Source: Ochromonas danica (lineage: Eukaryota > Sar > Chrysophyceae > Chromulinales > Chromulinaceae). Taken from it: a stretch of DNA of 64,000 nucleotides. A model generated the notes under the pieces. It had not been told where the DNA came from and ran no database searches. It was given only the letters and a program-made list of their open reading frames with translations. The translations under genes were made by a program, and so were the position numbers. The stretch is taken from assembly GCA_015146655.1 (NCBI GenBank), contig VKHL01000002.1, positions 434,001-498,000 on the forward strand. Reading direction: 5' to 3'. Position 1 is the stretch's first letter. Every line of letters starts with the position of its first letter. This document shows positions 42,723 through 55,356 of this stretch, in pieces.

Positions 42723-44886
42723 CTAATCATACTTGCGAAGGGCTTCCAACATTTGTGCACATTCAGCAACTAAATCAACATCATCCAATCGCTGTATGGC
42801 ACTCTTTGTGCGCATTTCATCATTGACTAACTCCTGCTTAACTCGTGCCTTGCACAGGAAAGTTTTGAATAAAGCATCAGAGAAAACCTTCTCATAAGCA
42901 GCCTCATTGTTATCTGTACGATACTCATGCAAAGTCTGAGCTGGCACGCCAAGTAATCGCTCGGCCTGCTCATTGAACACAGTAAACCAAGCACTACCCG
43001 TGGAGTCAGCCATCGTAAGGTTAAGAATATAGCGACGACTGCAGTCCGGGAAAGATCGAGCGCATTTCTCACATAGCCATTCACCACCCATACTCTCCGT
43101 AACCTTCTTGTTACATCCCGCAGTGGGACAAGCAGTATACCAAGGGTCGCTGTCATGCTTGATGTAGATCACTGTTCCACGGAATGAAATAAAATCACCT
43201 TTTTCCGTAGCACTGCCCATATTTTCATCGCGAATAGATGAGATGGTCTTGCGTCTCTCGAGGGGGTCTGGGCCGCTGCCTCCACCTGCACCTCCAGTGG
43301 ACAATGACATCGATACAGGCAAAGAACCATGAAATTGTTCCTGCCAGCGATAGATTGCCAAACCCTCAGGAATATCAGGGTTGATGGCAATCGCAGAGCT
43401 ATTCATAGAACTCAAAGATCTGCCCCCGAAATCACCTACCTTGACATTGCGAAAGGCGGTAATGGGCTGACTCGTCCAATCGTATGCTGCTTGAGCTTTC
43501 TCGCCCCACAGAGTGACCTTGACTTCACAGTTCGTATCATCAACCAATGTCAAATCTCTCTTTAGAAGAGTTTTCCCACCCAATTTGGTCGAAAGGATCT
43601 CCGAACATTCAGAGGCTGAACGTACAATGCCAATCACATCTACAATTGCTCCTACCTCACTGCTGTTCAACGCGTCAATCTTGGTGAAGTTATACTGCTG
43701 AGCCTTGATATCGTTGTCATCACGAGCAGCCTGGATTTCAGAGGTGACGTTGAAAGTGAGCTCGTACTGGTTCTTGATATGAGAAAACTGCCGACTATTC
43801 CCCACTTTTACCAACCCATTGGAGAAAGTGTAGACTTTGCCTTCCTCCAAAATAGGATAAAACTTCTCACACGCATCTTTGAAGAAGGTTCCACGAATCT
43901 CTCCTCCAGTGCTATCCAAGAGATCAATAGAGAATAGCGTACCCTCTCCCTTTGCATTAGACCAATGCCGTTTCTCACTCTTCGATGTGATGCGAGCCTT
44001 AATTGTCCACTTGTTTGAGTAAGGATTGATAGCAGAGATGGGAACAATATTGCCAGCGCCATCGTTACGAACAACAGCACCTCCACGATTTTGTCCTGCA
44101 CCATATCCTCCATAGGACGTTGCTCCATAGGACGAAGAGGAAGAAGAGGTGCCATAGGATGGTGCGCTCGGAGGAACATAAGGAGCATTTGACTGACCAT
44201 ACGGAGCATTTGGCTGAGCATATGGAGCACTGGGAGGATTATAAGAGGCATTTGAAGGAGCATAAGAAGCGGCAGGAGCATGGCTGGAGTAAGGATTGGC
44301 TTGAGGAGAAGACTGAGCAACACCGTAGGCAGATGTTGCTGCAGGAGTGTTGTATTGAGCTTTCTGTCCATAGGCTGGCGCACTGGGGGGCATTGCATTA
44401 GAAGCGTGAGGAATAGAATTTGGAACAGCAGCAGGGGTTGCAGCTGGTGGATGGGTTGCCGTAGGAGCACTACCACCGCCAGTACCAGTTTGTAATAGCG
44501 GTTTGTCTAACTTGCCCACAGTCTCCGCTTTCAACAAGACCATAATCATAGTGTTATTGACATTATTCGTCGTATAGCTATCGATTCGAATTAATGAAAG
44601 TTCTCGAATGATACCATCAGTGATGAGCTGGCTCAACTGAGTGGTGGGCATAGCTTGAATAGTATCCACGCCATCGGTAACCAGGAAGCGATATCTGGGA
44701 GCCACAGGAGATCCACCAATAGGCTTGATACTTAAGACCTAGCACATAGAGAGAAATGAAAAGAAGGTAAGTGGATGATATCGAAAGTATCTTTCAAAGT
44801 GAGCGAGATGAGGGTACCTGCACGACAATTCCCGTAGGATTCAAACTACTTCGAATTTTCTGGATACAACCTGTTGAGGCTTGCAT
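42723..44886 (-). CDS. RPA1: replication protein A 70-kDa subunit
   Basis: Large subunit of the single-stranded-DNA-binding complex used in replication, repair and recombination. Exons 44886-44818 and 44738-42723 (79-bp intron, phase 0) give 694 residues. The RPA70N domain (about 1-105) starts in exon 1 and includes IKPIGGSPVAPRYRFLVTDG. A linker with repeated Ala/Pro/Tyr units (PYGQSNAPYVPPSAP) follows. DBD-A starts near 218 (NPYSNKWTIKARITSKSEKR), DBD-B follows, and DBD-C carries the zinc finger ACPTAGCNKKV...WLCEKC. Length and order are standard for RPA1. Confidence 0.95.
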
Positions 44887-45019
44887 GATTAATAATTTAG
44901 GTGAAGATAACAAGAAGAGAGGGAGAGGATGAAATAAAGAAAATAAACTCCCAAGACTGTCGTCAAAGGGTTGGTTGCTTTCTCTAATGGTTGAATTCTC
45001 TCAAGCCAAGCCCCTCACA

Positions 45020-45048
45020 GTGAGTGAGTGAGTGAGTGAGTGAGTGAG
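45020..45048. repeat. (GTGA)n microsatellite
   Basis: Seven contiguous GTGA units lie between RPA1 and the zinc-finger/F-box/WD40 gene, about 130 bp upstream of the RPA1 start codon. Confidence 0.9.
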
Positions 45049-45180
45049 CTGTGAGTGCACACCAAAATCAAATTTGAATGAGAGAGGGACAACAGGCAGT
45101 TTTGGGAATATCGGAGAATTGGGTTTGTGACGAAAATACAAAAACACGACAAAAGTCTCGGTTATCGCTTTACAAAGTCA

Positions 45181-47435
45181 CTAAATAGTTGTTCCCAATC
45201 GCAAGAGAGCTACCTCACCATAGTTTGTACCTACCACCAGATGTCCTCCTACTTCGTAGTCCTCATGTATATAGCAACAGGTTACTCGACGCTTCACATA
45301 AGTGTGACGAGTGTCAGAATATGGAAAAAGTCCATAATAATCGCAGTAATAATAAAGATCAACTGAACGAACACGATAGAAAGCAACGATATCATGAAGT
45401 ATGATAACACCATCATCGCCGATTGTAACGATGTGCCTCCATGTACGTTGAAGGTCGTTAATTGCCCCATCATGAGCTTTGACAGTGTATGCTGGAGCAA
45501 AATCAAGACCAGCACTTGGAAGATGCCAAACAGTAACTTGCCCCGCAGAATCAGCAGCCCAAAGATTAGGATACTCAACACCAAACGCAGGAGCGAGAAG
45601 ACCAGTTACCCACGGGGCACGGCCACTTGGCAAAGAATTCTTAGGCAATTTTAACGTAATTTGCAAACAAAACCTTCGATCTCGATTTGCAATGTTGCAA
45701 AGATGGACATCTTCGCGCTCGCAAACAGGGAAAGCACTAAAGACAGCAATCTATCAACCACCAAACACAGGTTTTAAAGGATGCACATTAATGCATGAGA
45801 TGCACCATTTGATTATTACCGAAGCTGTGGTAGTTCCCACAAAAAGATGCCGATTTGACATTGCTACTCGTGTGAAAGTCGCATGGCGAAGACTACAAAT
45901 ATATCCCAGAAATACAGCAGGGATAAGCGCTATTCTTCATAACAGCAAGAAACGTCTCAAAACAGACTTACGTATCCGATGATACCGAACGAAGACAATT
46001 CATTTTAGCGATGTTCCACACACGTACGGTCCGATCTTCAGACGCAGAAAAGGCATAACAAACATGCCCGGAGATGCCATGATGAGGGCAAGGTCCTTGA
46101 GTTGGAGGGCTGAATGTTACGTCATTTACAGCCTTGCAATGCTCCCACATAGTATTCAGCTGGAGAGAAAATAATCAATTAAGGCTGAACAGTAGTTAAT
46201 AGTAGAGTAGCGACTTACCAAAGGCAGACGCTGCCCCGAATGAGTCAGACCATAAGTTCTCATGGATCCATTAAATGAACAACAGAAAAGCGTTTCCTCA
46301 AGCATGTTCAGGCGACTAAAGCCCCCAGAATCCTTTGCAACAGTAGCGATGATCTCTCCAGATTCAACTTTCGATGACATCAAGCAATGATCACCAGAGC
46401 TATAAATAATATTATGAGCCAAGAGCACTGCTTCGACTGACGATTGATGAGGCCGAAAGATCTAATAAATAATACAAAAAATTAATCAACAATTATAAAA
46501 ATAGATCCATGCAAAAAAATAATAACATGTGGGTGTAATATTGAAAACAACTGAACACATATTAAGAAGTCAAGTTGCTCGTTAGCATAACCCTACGTTT
46601 GATATAGCACTGTGTTGAAAAGAAGTACACATGGACGAATCTAGTACATCCTTCTGATACGGTGCAAACTATGCAAACACGTTATTCATAAATAACTTAC
46701 CATCCATGGTACAAAAGATCGCATGTCCACATACTCAGGGTACAGGGAAGCACCATAGCACCAGCTGCGACACACCTTTGGGACCTCAGAACATTGACCA
46801 AAATGTAAATAAGACAAGATGCGCGGGATACAATGCGAAAGCTGATTTGCTTCGTCACGTTGCCTCTTCGATGTTGCGGTATCAACACGTCTTGAAGCCA
46901 GCTGCATGAGAAATCGAGTCTTCTCATTAGGATCCATCACTTCAGTATATGTCTGAATATGAATAATATCAACCATCAGCATCTTTGGGAGCGGTTCATA
47001 ACGAGGACATTCAGCAGGGACGCCTTCTTTACAATTACAACGTATGTAACGAATGGCTTTGACAAACGGTGGTGTTGAAAGCGGAACTTGCTTGAAGCTC
47101 TTCTTAATCTTGGGTTGACGTTTCGAACTCTTCGTAGGAGAAAGTTGCTTGCCGCTTCTAATGATTGGAGAGGGGCCATAGGAATCATCACTACTGTCGC
47201 TTTCCTCTTCCTCCTCTGACTCCGAGAGAACATCATCAATTAGCTCACCATCGGCTGCCTCCGTGTAGACATGACAGTAAACACCCTCTCGATGTCTGTG
47301 CCCACATTCTTCACACATGAAAAGTCTCTTCAGTACGGGGTAGGATAAAGCTGAAGCTTTGTCTAGCTTGCATTTACTACATTCCGTGGCATCTTTTGGG
47401 TTTTTACGCCCACATTTCAAACAATACCAAACCAT
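45181..47435 (-). CDS. RanBP2-type zinc finger / F-box / WD40 protein
   Basis: Exons 47435-46701, 46461-46219, 46159-45972, 45892-45820 and 45750-45181 sum to 1809 nt in frame, 602 residues. Residues 2-21 fit the RanBP2 zinc finger exactly (W-x-C-x2-C-x3-N-x6-C-x2-C). Further Cys/His clusters are CEECGHRHREGVYCH and CNCKEGVPAECPRY. An F-box-like stretch, CIPRILSYLHFGQCSEVPKV followed by CRSWCYGA, is at about 200-230. WD repeats fill the rest (FSASEDRTVRVWNI, GQVTVWHLP). It may be a substrate receptor of an SCF ubiquitin ligase. The first intron (239 bp) is long for this window and could hide a tiny exon. One stretch rich in Tyr/Asp near the end may be a loop or retained intron. Confidence 0.72.
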
Positions 47436-47762
47436 TTATTAAGGATGGAAAGTAGAAATAAATCAATGCACATGGTAAGAGGAAAATTGATGAAGTGCAG
47501 TATCTATCATCATCCGATTATATTTATGGAATCATCTGCTGGGCTCTGTGTGAAGCCACCACAGCCTCACAGAGAGAGTCCCGCGATTTCGATTTTCGAT
47601 TTCCGATTTCCGATTTCCGGGTCTTCTACCCTGGAGTCAAATTAGGGAATTACATAGAAAGCGCCACGTCTCGAGCGTTTCTTTCGTTGTCCAACAGCAT
47701 AGAAGTAGAAACAACCCAATCACAATCTTCGTCCGTTGTTGTCGTGGAGTTAGTTCATCATC
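47436..47762. other. divergent promoter space
   Basis: Lies between the zinc-finger/F-box/WD40 gene (-) and the small myristoylated-protein gene (+). It holds a short CGATTTC reiteration at 47587-47619. No gene is seen. Confidence 0.5.
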
Positions 47763-48020
47763 ATGGGAGCTACTGCAAGTCTTCAACCTGAATCTTTCTC
47801 TAAAGCTAAAGAAGAATATGAGAAAAAGAAAAATGAAGGATTATCAGATGAAGAACTTTTCAATCATATGAAAGCTTTCATTGAAGGATTAATGGCTGAA
47901 CAGCAGCAACAACCCCAACAAACAAATGTGGAACAAGCGGCAACAACTCCTTCTGAAGCACCTCCAGTAGTAATTGCATCAACTGCAACTGAGCCAGGAG
48001 TGGCAGCAACCTCAGCTTGA
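47763..48020 (+). CDS. small N-myristoylated protein
   Basis: Intronless, 85 residues. The start MGATASLQ fits an N-myristoylation site (Gly2, Ser6). A short helical block (KAKEEYEKKKNEGLSDEEL, then FNHMKAFIEGL) is followed by a Gln-rich and Ala/Thr/Pro-rich tail. The organisation recalls small flagellar or membrane-peripheral adaptors, and both gene neighbours downstream are flagellar-type candidates. A similar start, MGAAASVQ, begins the EF-hand protein at 50884. No family is recognised. Confidence 0.65.
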   Translation: MGATASLQPESFSKAKEEYEKKKNEGLSDEELFNHMKAFIEGLMAEQQQQPQQTNVEQAATTPSEAPPVVIASTATEPGVAATSA

Positions 48021-48182
48021 GATACATCATATTAATGATTGTACGTTAACGGTAATAATTGTTGGTCTTCGATGTCGATGTTGATGTAGTAATGTTCTTG
48101 GTGTTCAGGAAACTCAATGTAAATTATTTATTTTCAATGCAAATAACGCTTGTTTGTTTTTTACTGTTATTGTGCCGCCGTC

Positions 48183-50645
48183 TTATTGATTCAAAAGCTC
48201 ATAAAAGCGTTTTCTTGCCCGTTCTGTGGCCTCGGTCTGGTTCTCCTCACTTTGTTTCAACAAACAGTTGGCAACGTACATAATAGGGTCTTCAGGACGA
48301 TCACGCATCACTGTTATTACCGCTTTTGTGAGAACCGGCATTATGGTATTGGACAGGAAGGCTGTCATCTGAACAATACACAACCACCAGTTACACACCC
48401 ACCAGTTAGATTCATTGTAATGAGAGACTATCACATTAGCAGATAAAGGCTAACCTTATCAACATTGTAGGCTAGCTTCTCATTCAAGGATGGGTCGATT
48501 GGATCGGAAGAACTTTCTTCATGAGAAATAGCAGCGTCAGTTGTCACTTCAGGGAGAGACCCGGCAGTAGTTCCGGTCAACTCTTCTGCGGCAATATTAT
48601 CAGGAGACTGCTCTACTCGTTGCTCGTCAGCTTCATTCTGTGCAATCCACCCTATTTTACTTCCACGAAAGCTTTCAATGGATTTAATGGCTTTAAGCAT
48701 GATAGAAAACGGTTCATCAGGAGTTCCAATGGAAGGACTGAGAATGGGCCGCAGCACGCAAATCTCAGAATGGTTCTCGATGAAAGAGCGGATCGCAGAA
48801 TGAGAAGAAAGAGGAAGATCAGTACCACTACAAGGACTGAGATGACTGAAATAGACTGGCAAAGAAGATTCAAAGGTCTTGACCAACGCTTGCGCTTCCT
48901 TTGCTTTAACTTGTTGAGAAGTTAGCAACTCATTGTATCTGTTGACTAACCACTTCTCATCAGCCTATTAAATCAACCAAACGTTCCGTTAGAAAAAGGT
49001 GAGCTTGTGAATTGGCATTGTTAGTGACCTGGAGTTCAATAATAAGATGGATCGGAGGAGCTTCCTTCAATGGTTCTGATGCCTTTTCTTCGCTGTTTGG
49101 TTCAGAGGAGGCCTCAATCAGTGGAGCTGGTTCATTAAGCAGTTTGCAAATATTAGCTATGTCCTCAACACTTTCAGTAATTCCTTTCTCCCAAATATCC
49201 CAAACACAGCCACGTCGTCTCGTCGTTGGATGTAATCGAAACAATGCGCACAAAGCTTGTTGACGTAAGTGCAAGGGAAGAGCTGCACAGAGTGCATCTG
49301 TGACTGCATTGATATCGATCTTTCCATCTGAAGGCGCTTTGTCCTTAGCTTTCTTTCCCTCATTGATCTTTGCATCCACTGCAGCAACAAGATCCTTCTG
49401 TAATTTTAATACTGCTGTAGGAGAAAGAAGAGCTCGCGTAGCTTCAAAACTCACAGTAGATTCGACCATTTGTAGCACAAACGTTATAGCACCAACCAGG
49501 TCAATGTAGAAAAGGTCCATTCTGGTAGCAATCGAAGGAGATATGAGATTGTGACAAGCCAAATAACAAATTGTAGTCATACCTTGTTGCCAATGCTCGC
49601 GCTAATTCCGATTTACCACATTTCTGAGGGCCTGCTACGTAAAGATAGAGTGGTTGATATCCATTGGTTGATAAGAACTCCGGCCAAATGACAGTCCCTG
49701 CAGTGGAATCGCCTGATGTTTCCGGCAAGAAGTGCTTCAGTAGAGTGACATCAAATACAGCCATGGCGTCCAACAAAGTCCGAGTTTTGGCAGCTAGTAC
49801 TGGATCCACACTTTCAGCACAAGATTGACTCTCTGCTACCTCACTGCCTTGTTCTGGCGATAATGTAACTTCCATCTTTGGAGGGCGGGGGTTTACCATA
49901 TCATCCAACTCTTTCAACATTGATTGTAGTGAATTCCCAATAGCGTCAAATCCAGCTATGATAGGAGGAAATGAAAAGTATTGTCCAACTAAGAGCTGTG
50001 TCATAAGAGTCTTAAAGTGTCCCGCATAAATAGTGGGGAGATAGATTGGAGTAGAAGCATCTTCTAGTCTCAATTCTCCATTGAAAATAGCATTGAAGAG
50101 ACTATTAAAGGTATAAGATCCATTGCCAATTAAGAGACCTGCTAGGATTATGTGCATTTGGATTCTCCCTCTGTTACAGTAGTCTAGAAGGGCATTTACA
50201 AACGAGAAGGAATCAAACTCTTCCATCAAAGGTTGTCGATAACAAAAGGCTGAAGCTAAATCAGCAACTTTTGTAGCCACAGAAGGAATCCATTGATTTG
50301 GATAATAGAAGAGGATGAGTTTGATTGGATGAAAGAATTTTGTCCAAGCAGATTGCTCTAGTTCCTATTTCAGTAAATGTAATTGTAACGGGAAGACGTA
50401 CAAAGGGAAGATCAAGCTTTACTTACATCATAAATTCTCTCTAACAACGTGAGAGATGTATAGGTTGTAACAATGGTAAGTCTTTTGTGTTTGAAATCTT
50501 CCCATGAAAGAAGTGCTTCTTCTTCACTCAGAACAAAGATTTTGTTGTTCTCATTATTGAATGAATTAATAATCAAGTCAAAGTAATCATCCTTCTCGCC
50601 TACTAACCATATTAAAGAATCTTCTTTATTCTCAATAGATACCAT
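48183..50645 (-). CDS. adenylate kinase 7-like protein with Dpy-30-like tail
   Basis: Exons 50645-50427, 50364-49583, 49521-49029, 48964-48455 and 48368-48183 sum to 2190 nt, 729 residues, introns 61-86 bp. The N-terminal 300 residues look like a Rossmann-type domain (SLIWLVGEKDDY, then HIILAGLLIGNGSYTFNSLF). A P-loop, YVAGPQKCGKSELARAL, lies near residue 317. Downstream are helical parts compatible with a degenerate nucleotide kinase, and the C-terminus RPEDPIMYVANCLLKQSEE is a Dpy-30-type dimerisation motif. The order SDR-like domain, kinase, Dpy-30 is that of ciliary AK7. Catalytic LID residues are not obvious, so activity is uncertain. One donor (GTCACT at 49028) is unusual. Confidence 0.7.
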
Positions 50646-50883
50646 ATTCAAAACCAGTCTTGTATTTTAGAATATCTCTCTACAACTTGTCTGTTGTCTT
50701 GTTACAGTTTGTTTTGTTGTTGTTTTGTTGTTGTTTTGTTGTTGTTGCAACGCGATGAAACGGAAAAGTGCATGCGATGGGATGCCATCATGCTGATGTT
50801 CATGTTTTCCCCCAGAATTCATCATAGTATTGCATCACTTTTCTGATTGAGATTAGTTTTATTGTGTTTGATTAGAAATTATT

Positions 50884-52052
50884 ATGGGTGCTGCTGCTTC
50901 AGTTCAACAAGTTTATCATGAGGCTATGTTATGGTTTAAAAAGGTTGGATGTCATTATTAACCAGATGTACGAAGCAGGCCACTGACTTGACATGTCATT
51001 TGTTTGTCTTGTTTTCCTTTCAGTACTTTGACAGTGACATGTATGAGGAAGACTTCAAAGTAATTGATAGGAATAGTGATGGAGGTTTGTTTTTCTCTTA
51101 CTTTGTCTTGAATTGTCATTTCTTTTCAATCAGACTGACGGTGAAGTTGTTCTTATTCTAATTATGCATGTTGATAATAGTGATCACATACAAGGAGCTT
51201 CATAGTTGGATTAAAAAGAAAGCTGATACAGAAAAGGGAATGTGGGCACTGTTAATCAATCGCGAAGAGATTCTTCAACTCGCACATCATCATGCATCAA
51301 GAAAAGCAGAAGCTATTTCTGATATGAATATGATTCAACAGAAGATTGTTGATGCTCATGATTTCAAGCGATTACTCATTCATCTATTTGCTATCTCAAC
51401 GATGTGGGTGCACTTTAAGAATGCAGATGATTGGGTGCAAAGCTCAGACTTCGGCAATTTGCAACTTTCATTGGATGAATTTAAACTAGCTTGTAGTACA
51501 CTTAATGCATCCTATCGAAATGAACAAGTTAGCGATCAGCAGCTCAGTCAAGACTTTGATGCTTTGGATACCAATAAAGATGGTTATCTAGAGTTTATTG
51601 AGGTATTTTGCTCATGCGCATCAAATCAAATCAAATCAAATCAACTCTTCTAACTTCTTTCTGCTCTCCTTCTTCCACTAATGTAGGTTTGTGACTACTG
51701 TTGCCAATATCTTGATAAAGCTGGATACCAAGAAATTCTTGGTTCGCCTGCTAAGCCAGGTGGAGAAGAATTGTTGGAGGCGCTTACAGATATCCCCACT
51801 GTGGAGGTTGAAGGAGAAGAAGAAACCTCTACAGACCATGTTCCCAATCCTGTGAAGAAGAATTTCAACAAAGATCTTGAAGCCAATAATTCCTTGCATT
51901 CAGCATATCGCTTTCATTCTGTTGAAGAAAAGAATAAGATGGCCATGGAAGCGTTGGCAGGTAACATGGAAAAGAATCAGAAGTTAGCAGATTTTGCTGA
52001 GATCAAGTTCAACACAGAGAAAGAAGTTCTCTCGCAACTTTCTTCTCTCTGA
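50884..52052 (+). CDS. N-myristoylated EF-hand protein
   Basis: Exons 50884-50943, 51024-51084, 51181-51602 and 51687-52052 give 302 residues. The start MGAAASVQ fits N-myristoylation. Two complete EF-hand loops are visible: DRNSDGVITYKE (about 35-46) and DTNKDGYLEFIE (about 169-180), so it should bind calcium. Between them is a helical region with aromatic stretches (LIHLFAISTMWVHFKNADDW). The C-terminal 120 residues are acidic and then coiled-coil-like. An intron contains an AATCA reiteration (51624-51645). It is divergent from the AK7-like gene and may be a flagellar calcium sensor; this is inferred from context. Confidence 0.8.
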
Positions 52053-52238
52053 TAGTTGCTGCATCGTGTATTGAAAGCGATGAATATCCTTGGTTATATG
52101 AAAAATATATCTTTCATCTGTTTTTGTATGAAAGAATGTGTGAGACTGTACAAATCATATAACATGTTGTAGCATACATTGTTTGAAAGAAATAGACGAA
52201 TATATTACAACCACAAAGCTATAAATATCTCACTTGTT

Positions 52239-54676
52239 CTAGTAACGTATTCTCTCTATCGCAGCGATTAGTTTGCTAGGCGCAGCTTGGCAATCTTCTT
52301 TTAGCAATCGAACCTCTTGTCGCAAATCTTCGTAACTTCTGATCAACGCAGTGTTTTGCCCATCTGCCCAGGGGAGCGACTGAAGGAAGTCCCACCATTG
52401 AAGTATAACTTCCACAAGCATTAGCACAGCCTCTTGGCACTGCTGACCAACAAATGAGAATTAGCATGAATCACAAACAAGGGAGTAAAGACTGAGGTTG
52501 TTACCTTCTGACTATCAGACTTGAGTAACTTAATAACGGTACCGATACTATGCCTGCCGAGAGATGCACACAAAATGTCCAAAAATCGTCTATGAGTGGA
52601 GCTGGCGCTTCGAGATATCATATCCTGAAATCGTGCTGCATTCTTCAGGATCAATGCTAATGTCAAGACTTGGAAGGCCATGAACGATCGACCTATGCCT
52701 TGCCAGGCTCCCATTGCCAAGAGCAAGCTCCGCTCTTCTTCACTCTTCTCCGTGGGAGTTGTTTTGCAGACAGGAAAGCAACATGCCAATAGATCCTCTT
52801 CCAATACCCCCGCCAGAGCAGAAGACACTCGATCACAAAATGTAAACCCAGAATCAGCGCTGTTAGGAGACTGAGTCATAAACTTCCAGCAATATCGACA
52901 AATTTCAGCACAATTACTCGTCGATTGATAAGAACGCAAATCCATAAGAAGTAGGCCTCGTTCTAACCAAGGCAAAGCAGCAGCAAGCAAAACTTGAGAA
53001 GTCATTCCCTCTCCCTCCTCTTTTCCTCCTCTGTCCACATCGTACTCTACTAACGAATAAATCCAGGGCAGAGTTGTGTCACAGATGATATTAAAAGCAT
53101 AGAGAAAGGGCTTAAAATCAGTGACCAGTGAGAAGCGAGTCACAGCCTCAACGATCTGCAAGAGAGAAAGCGACAGATAAGCATTGTTGTACTCCTCCAC
53201 TAACAGCTTATTTCGCAACAGAATAAACTTATCTACGATACCCTGGATAGCGAGGAGCTCAGGAGCAACTTCAGACACAATCGCTTCACTTGTAGCCTCC
53301 AAATCTTCCTGTGCTGATGTCCACCGTTGCATTTCAGAGGAATGAACGGACAAAAAAGTATGAAATTGCGAAAGCAAGTTGAGATCCATCAATGAATAGA
53401 TCTCTTCAATGCGTCTTTTGTGAATAATCTCACTCATTGATAATGTGCGCAGATTATCGCCAACAGTATTGGCAAGATGATCACAAGCTAAGGGAAACGC
53501 CGAACATCCTCGACCAACTCCATCACTCAATGCAGCGACTGGCTCATACAACCCTAAACTAACAAGCTCCTCCGCTTGTTTAATAAGTAAGACTCGATCT
53601 TCCTGCCAAAGACACCATAGCGCTCTTCGACTTTGTTGAAATTGTTTGATTGCTTCAGTGCTACGCCTCCATAAACTCTCCACCTCCGGCAAGTTCGCTC
53701 GAATCATATAGACCACGTCATTAATGAAGCCTTTACATCCTTGAATAGATGCCAACTTTGCAGCTTGTTGCGCCATAAGATTTTCTTCTGATTTACGCTT
53801 TTCTGCTAAACTGCTTAACTGTGCTTGAATCTCCGTCACTCGTCTTTCATTGGTTTTATGGCTCTCCTGCTTTTTCGCAAGGGATGTTTGAATTTCATTG
53901 ATAATGTCAAGGATGTCCACATTGTTCTGCAAGGGTGTGGGTGCAATTCCTTTAAATTCTCCTTCTGGCATGGTCATGGAACGTGGTGGGTTGCTCTTGG
54001 GAAGTGGTACTTTCGATGATATTACTCCTCTCTTCATCAGTTCTTCCTCCCAGTCTTCATTCATTGGATCAAGTCGGTTGTCTGAAATGGACGACGTCTG
54101 TAGAAAGCTAGCATTTCTTACTCCTCCTGCTGAGGAGGAGGCTAGGGAAGTAGTCGTAGGAGCACCGCTCACATAGAGACGATCTTTTTGCTTACCATGG
54201 AGCATGTCGCTTACTGCTTTCCGTCCAGCTCGCAGCATCTCCTCCTCCAACCCTACCTGACTGGAGTTACCACTACCTCTCAAAGGATTTAAATTGAGCA
54301 GCGAAGGAACTTCTTCTTCTTCCTTCTGACCTTCTTCAAACTGCTCCATGAGCTTTTCTGCTTCTTCTCCAGCCAGAATAACCTCCTCTTCTTCCTTCTT
54401 CTCTAGTAGAGGTTTAGTAGGCAAGGAGAACTTCTGAGATGCCTTCAAAGCCTCAAGATTGTCCTTAGAGTACTGGCCACTGGAGTAGGAGGTAGCACTA
54501 CTGCTCTCCGTAGTCTCCCCAATAGTGAAATGAGTGGGAGGAGGTGCTTGACGCATACGTTTAATGGGCACGAGCTTTTTCGCGGGGGCTTTACTATTCA
54601 CCATGAGTTCTTCTTCTTCACTCTCATCACCAGCAAGATCATCCAGAAAGCTTAGTCTGACATTTTTCCCTTTCAT
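52239..54676 (-). CDS. GCFC/PAXBP1-like protein (GC-rich sequence DNA-binding factor family)
   Basis: Exons 54676-52505 and 52442-52239 (62-bp intron) give 791 residues. Despite its name, the family works in spliceosome disassembly or intron lariat processing and is nuclear. Diagnostic pieces: SFLDDLAGDESEEEE at the start, YSKDNLEALKASQKF near 70, PMNEDWEEELMKRGV near 205, a coiled-coil region around 270-310 with the spaced Lys/Glu repeats, and the helical GCF C-terminal domain with WCLWQEDRVLL and LALILKNAARFQDM. The second exon supplies the C-terminal helices (VILQWWDFLQSL). Length agrees with PAXBP1/GCFC2 (about 780-920). Confidence 0.88.
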
Positions 54677-55356
54677 TCTTCAATACTCATTCAGCTTTCT
54701 AGTTATTTGACTAATGTTGTTTCCCACCTATACCATTGACCGACCATCATCACAAACCCAAGCAAAGCAAAGAAAAGCAAAAACACATATACAGGCGTTT
54801 CTTCTACAGTTGAACGAAAGAACACGTTGTTTCTCAAGAATTTTAAGCACAGCTCGGAGCTCGGAGTTGTGGTGTAGTTTCAACATTTTGATGATTTCAC
54901 TCGCAATATGAGAGGTCTCTGGAAGATCTTAGAAGGGCTATCCAACTTGAAGTAAAGCTTAATACTTAGTGAATTCAGGACCAATATACTAACTATATTC
55001 TGCACCTGCTGTGGTGTAATCTTTGAGGTTTAGGCTCACACAAGTCGTCGTTGTATTCGTCTTCTTCTGCTACTCTATACTTTTCATACTTGTGTAAACT
55101 TCACTTCTATATAACAAAATAAATGACTTCATCAAGCACTGTTCTTTATTTAAGGGTACTCTAAGCATCAGACAACATGACAAATTATATGATGTATAGC
55201 AGCAGTAAGAAAAAGATAATCTTATGGAAACCTTCTTGTCGAAAAAGACTCAAAATAAAATTAACCTTCACTGTAAAACACTGAAAATAATCTTTCTACC
55301 AACGGTAAAAATACCTAATACGGACGATATATTTGGCTTACGAAAGATGCTTGTTT
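54677..55356. other. intergenic region with first copy of a 46-bp repeat
   Basis: This lies upstream of the GCFC-like gene and downstream of the acyltransferase gene. Copy 1 of the direct repeat shared with 56138-56185 is at 54797-54842. The remainder is AT-rich and shows no gene. Confidence 0.55.
54797..54842. repeat. direct repeat, copy 1 (46 bp)
   Basis: The stretch from GTTTCTTCTACAGTTGAACG to CTCAAGAATT is repeated at 56138-56185 with only a two-base insertion (AA). It lies 120 bp upstream of the GCFC-like start codon and in the same orientation as copy 2 relative to its gene. Confidence 0.9.
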
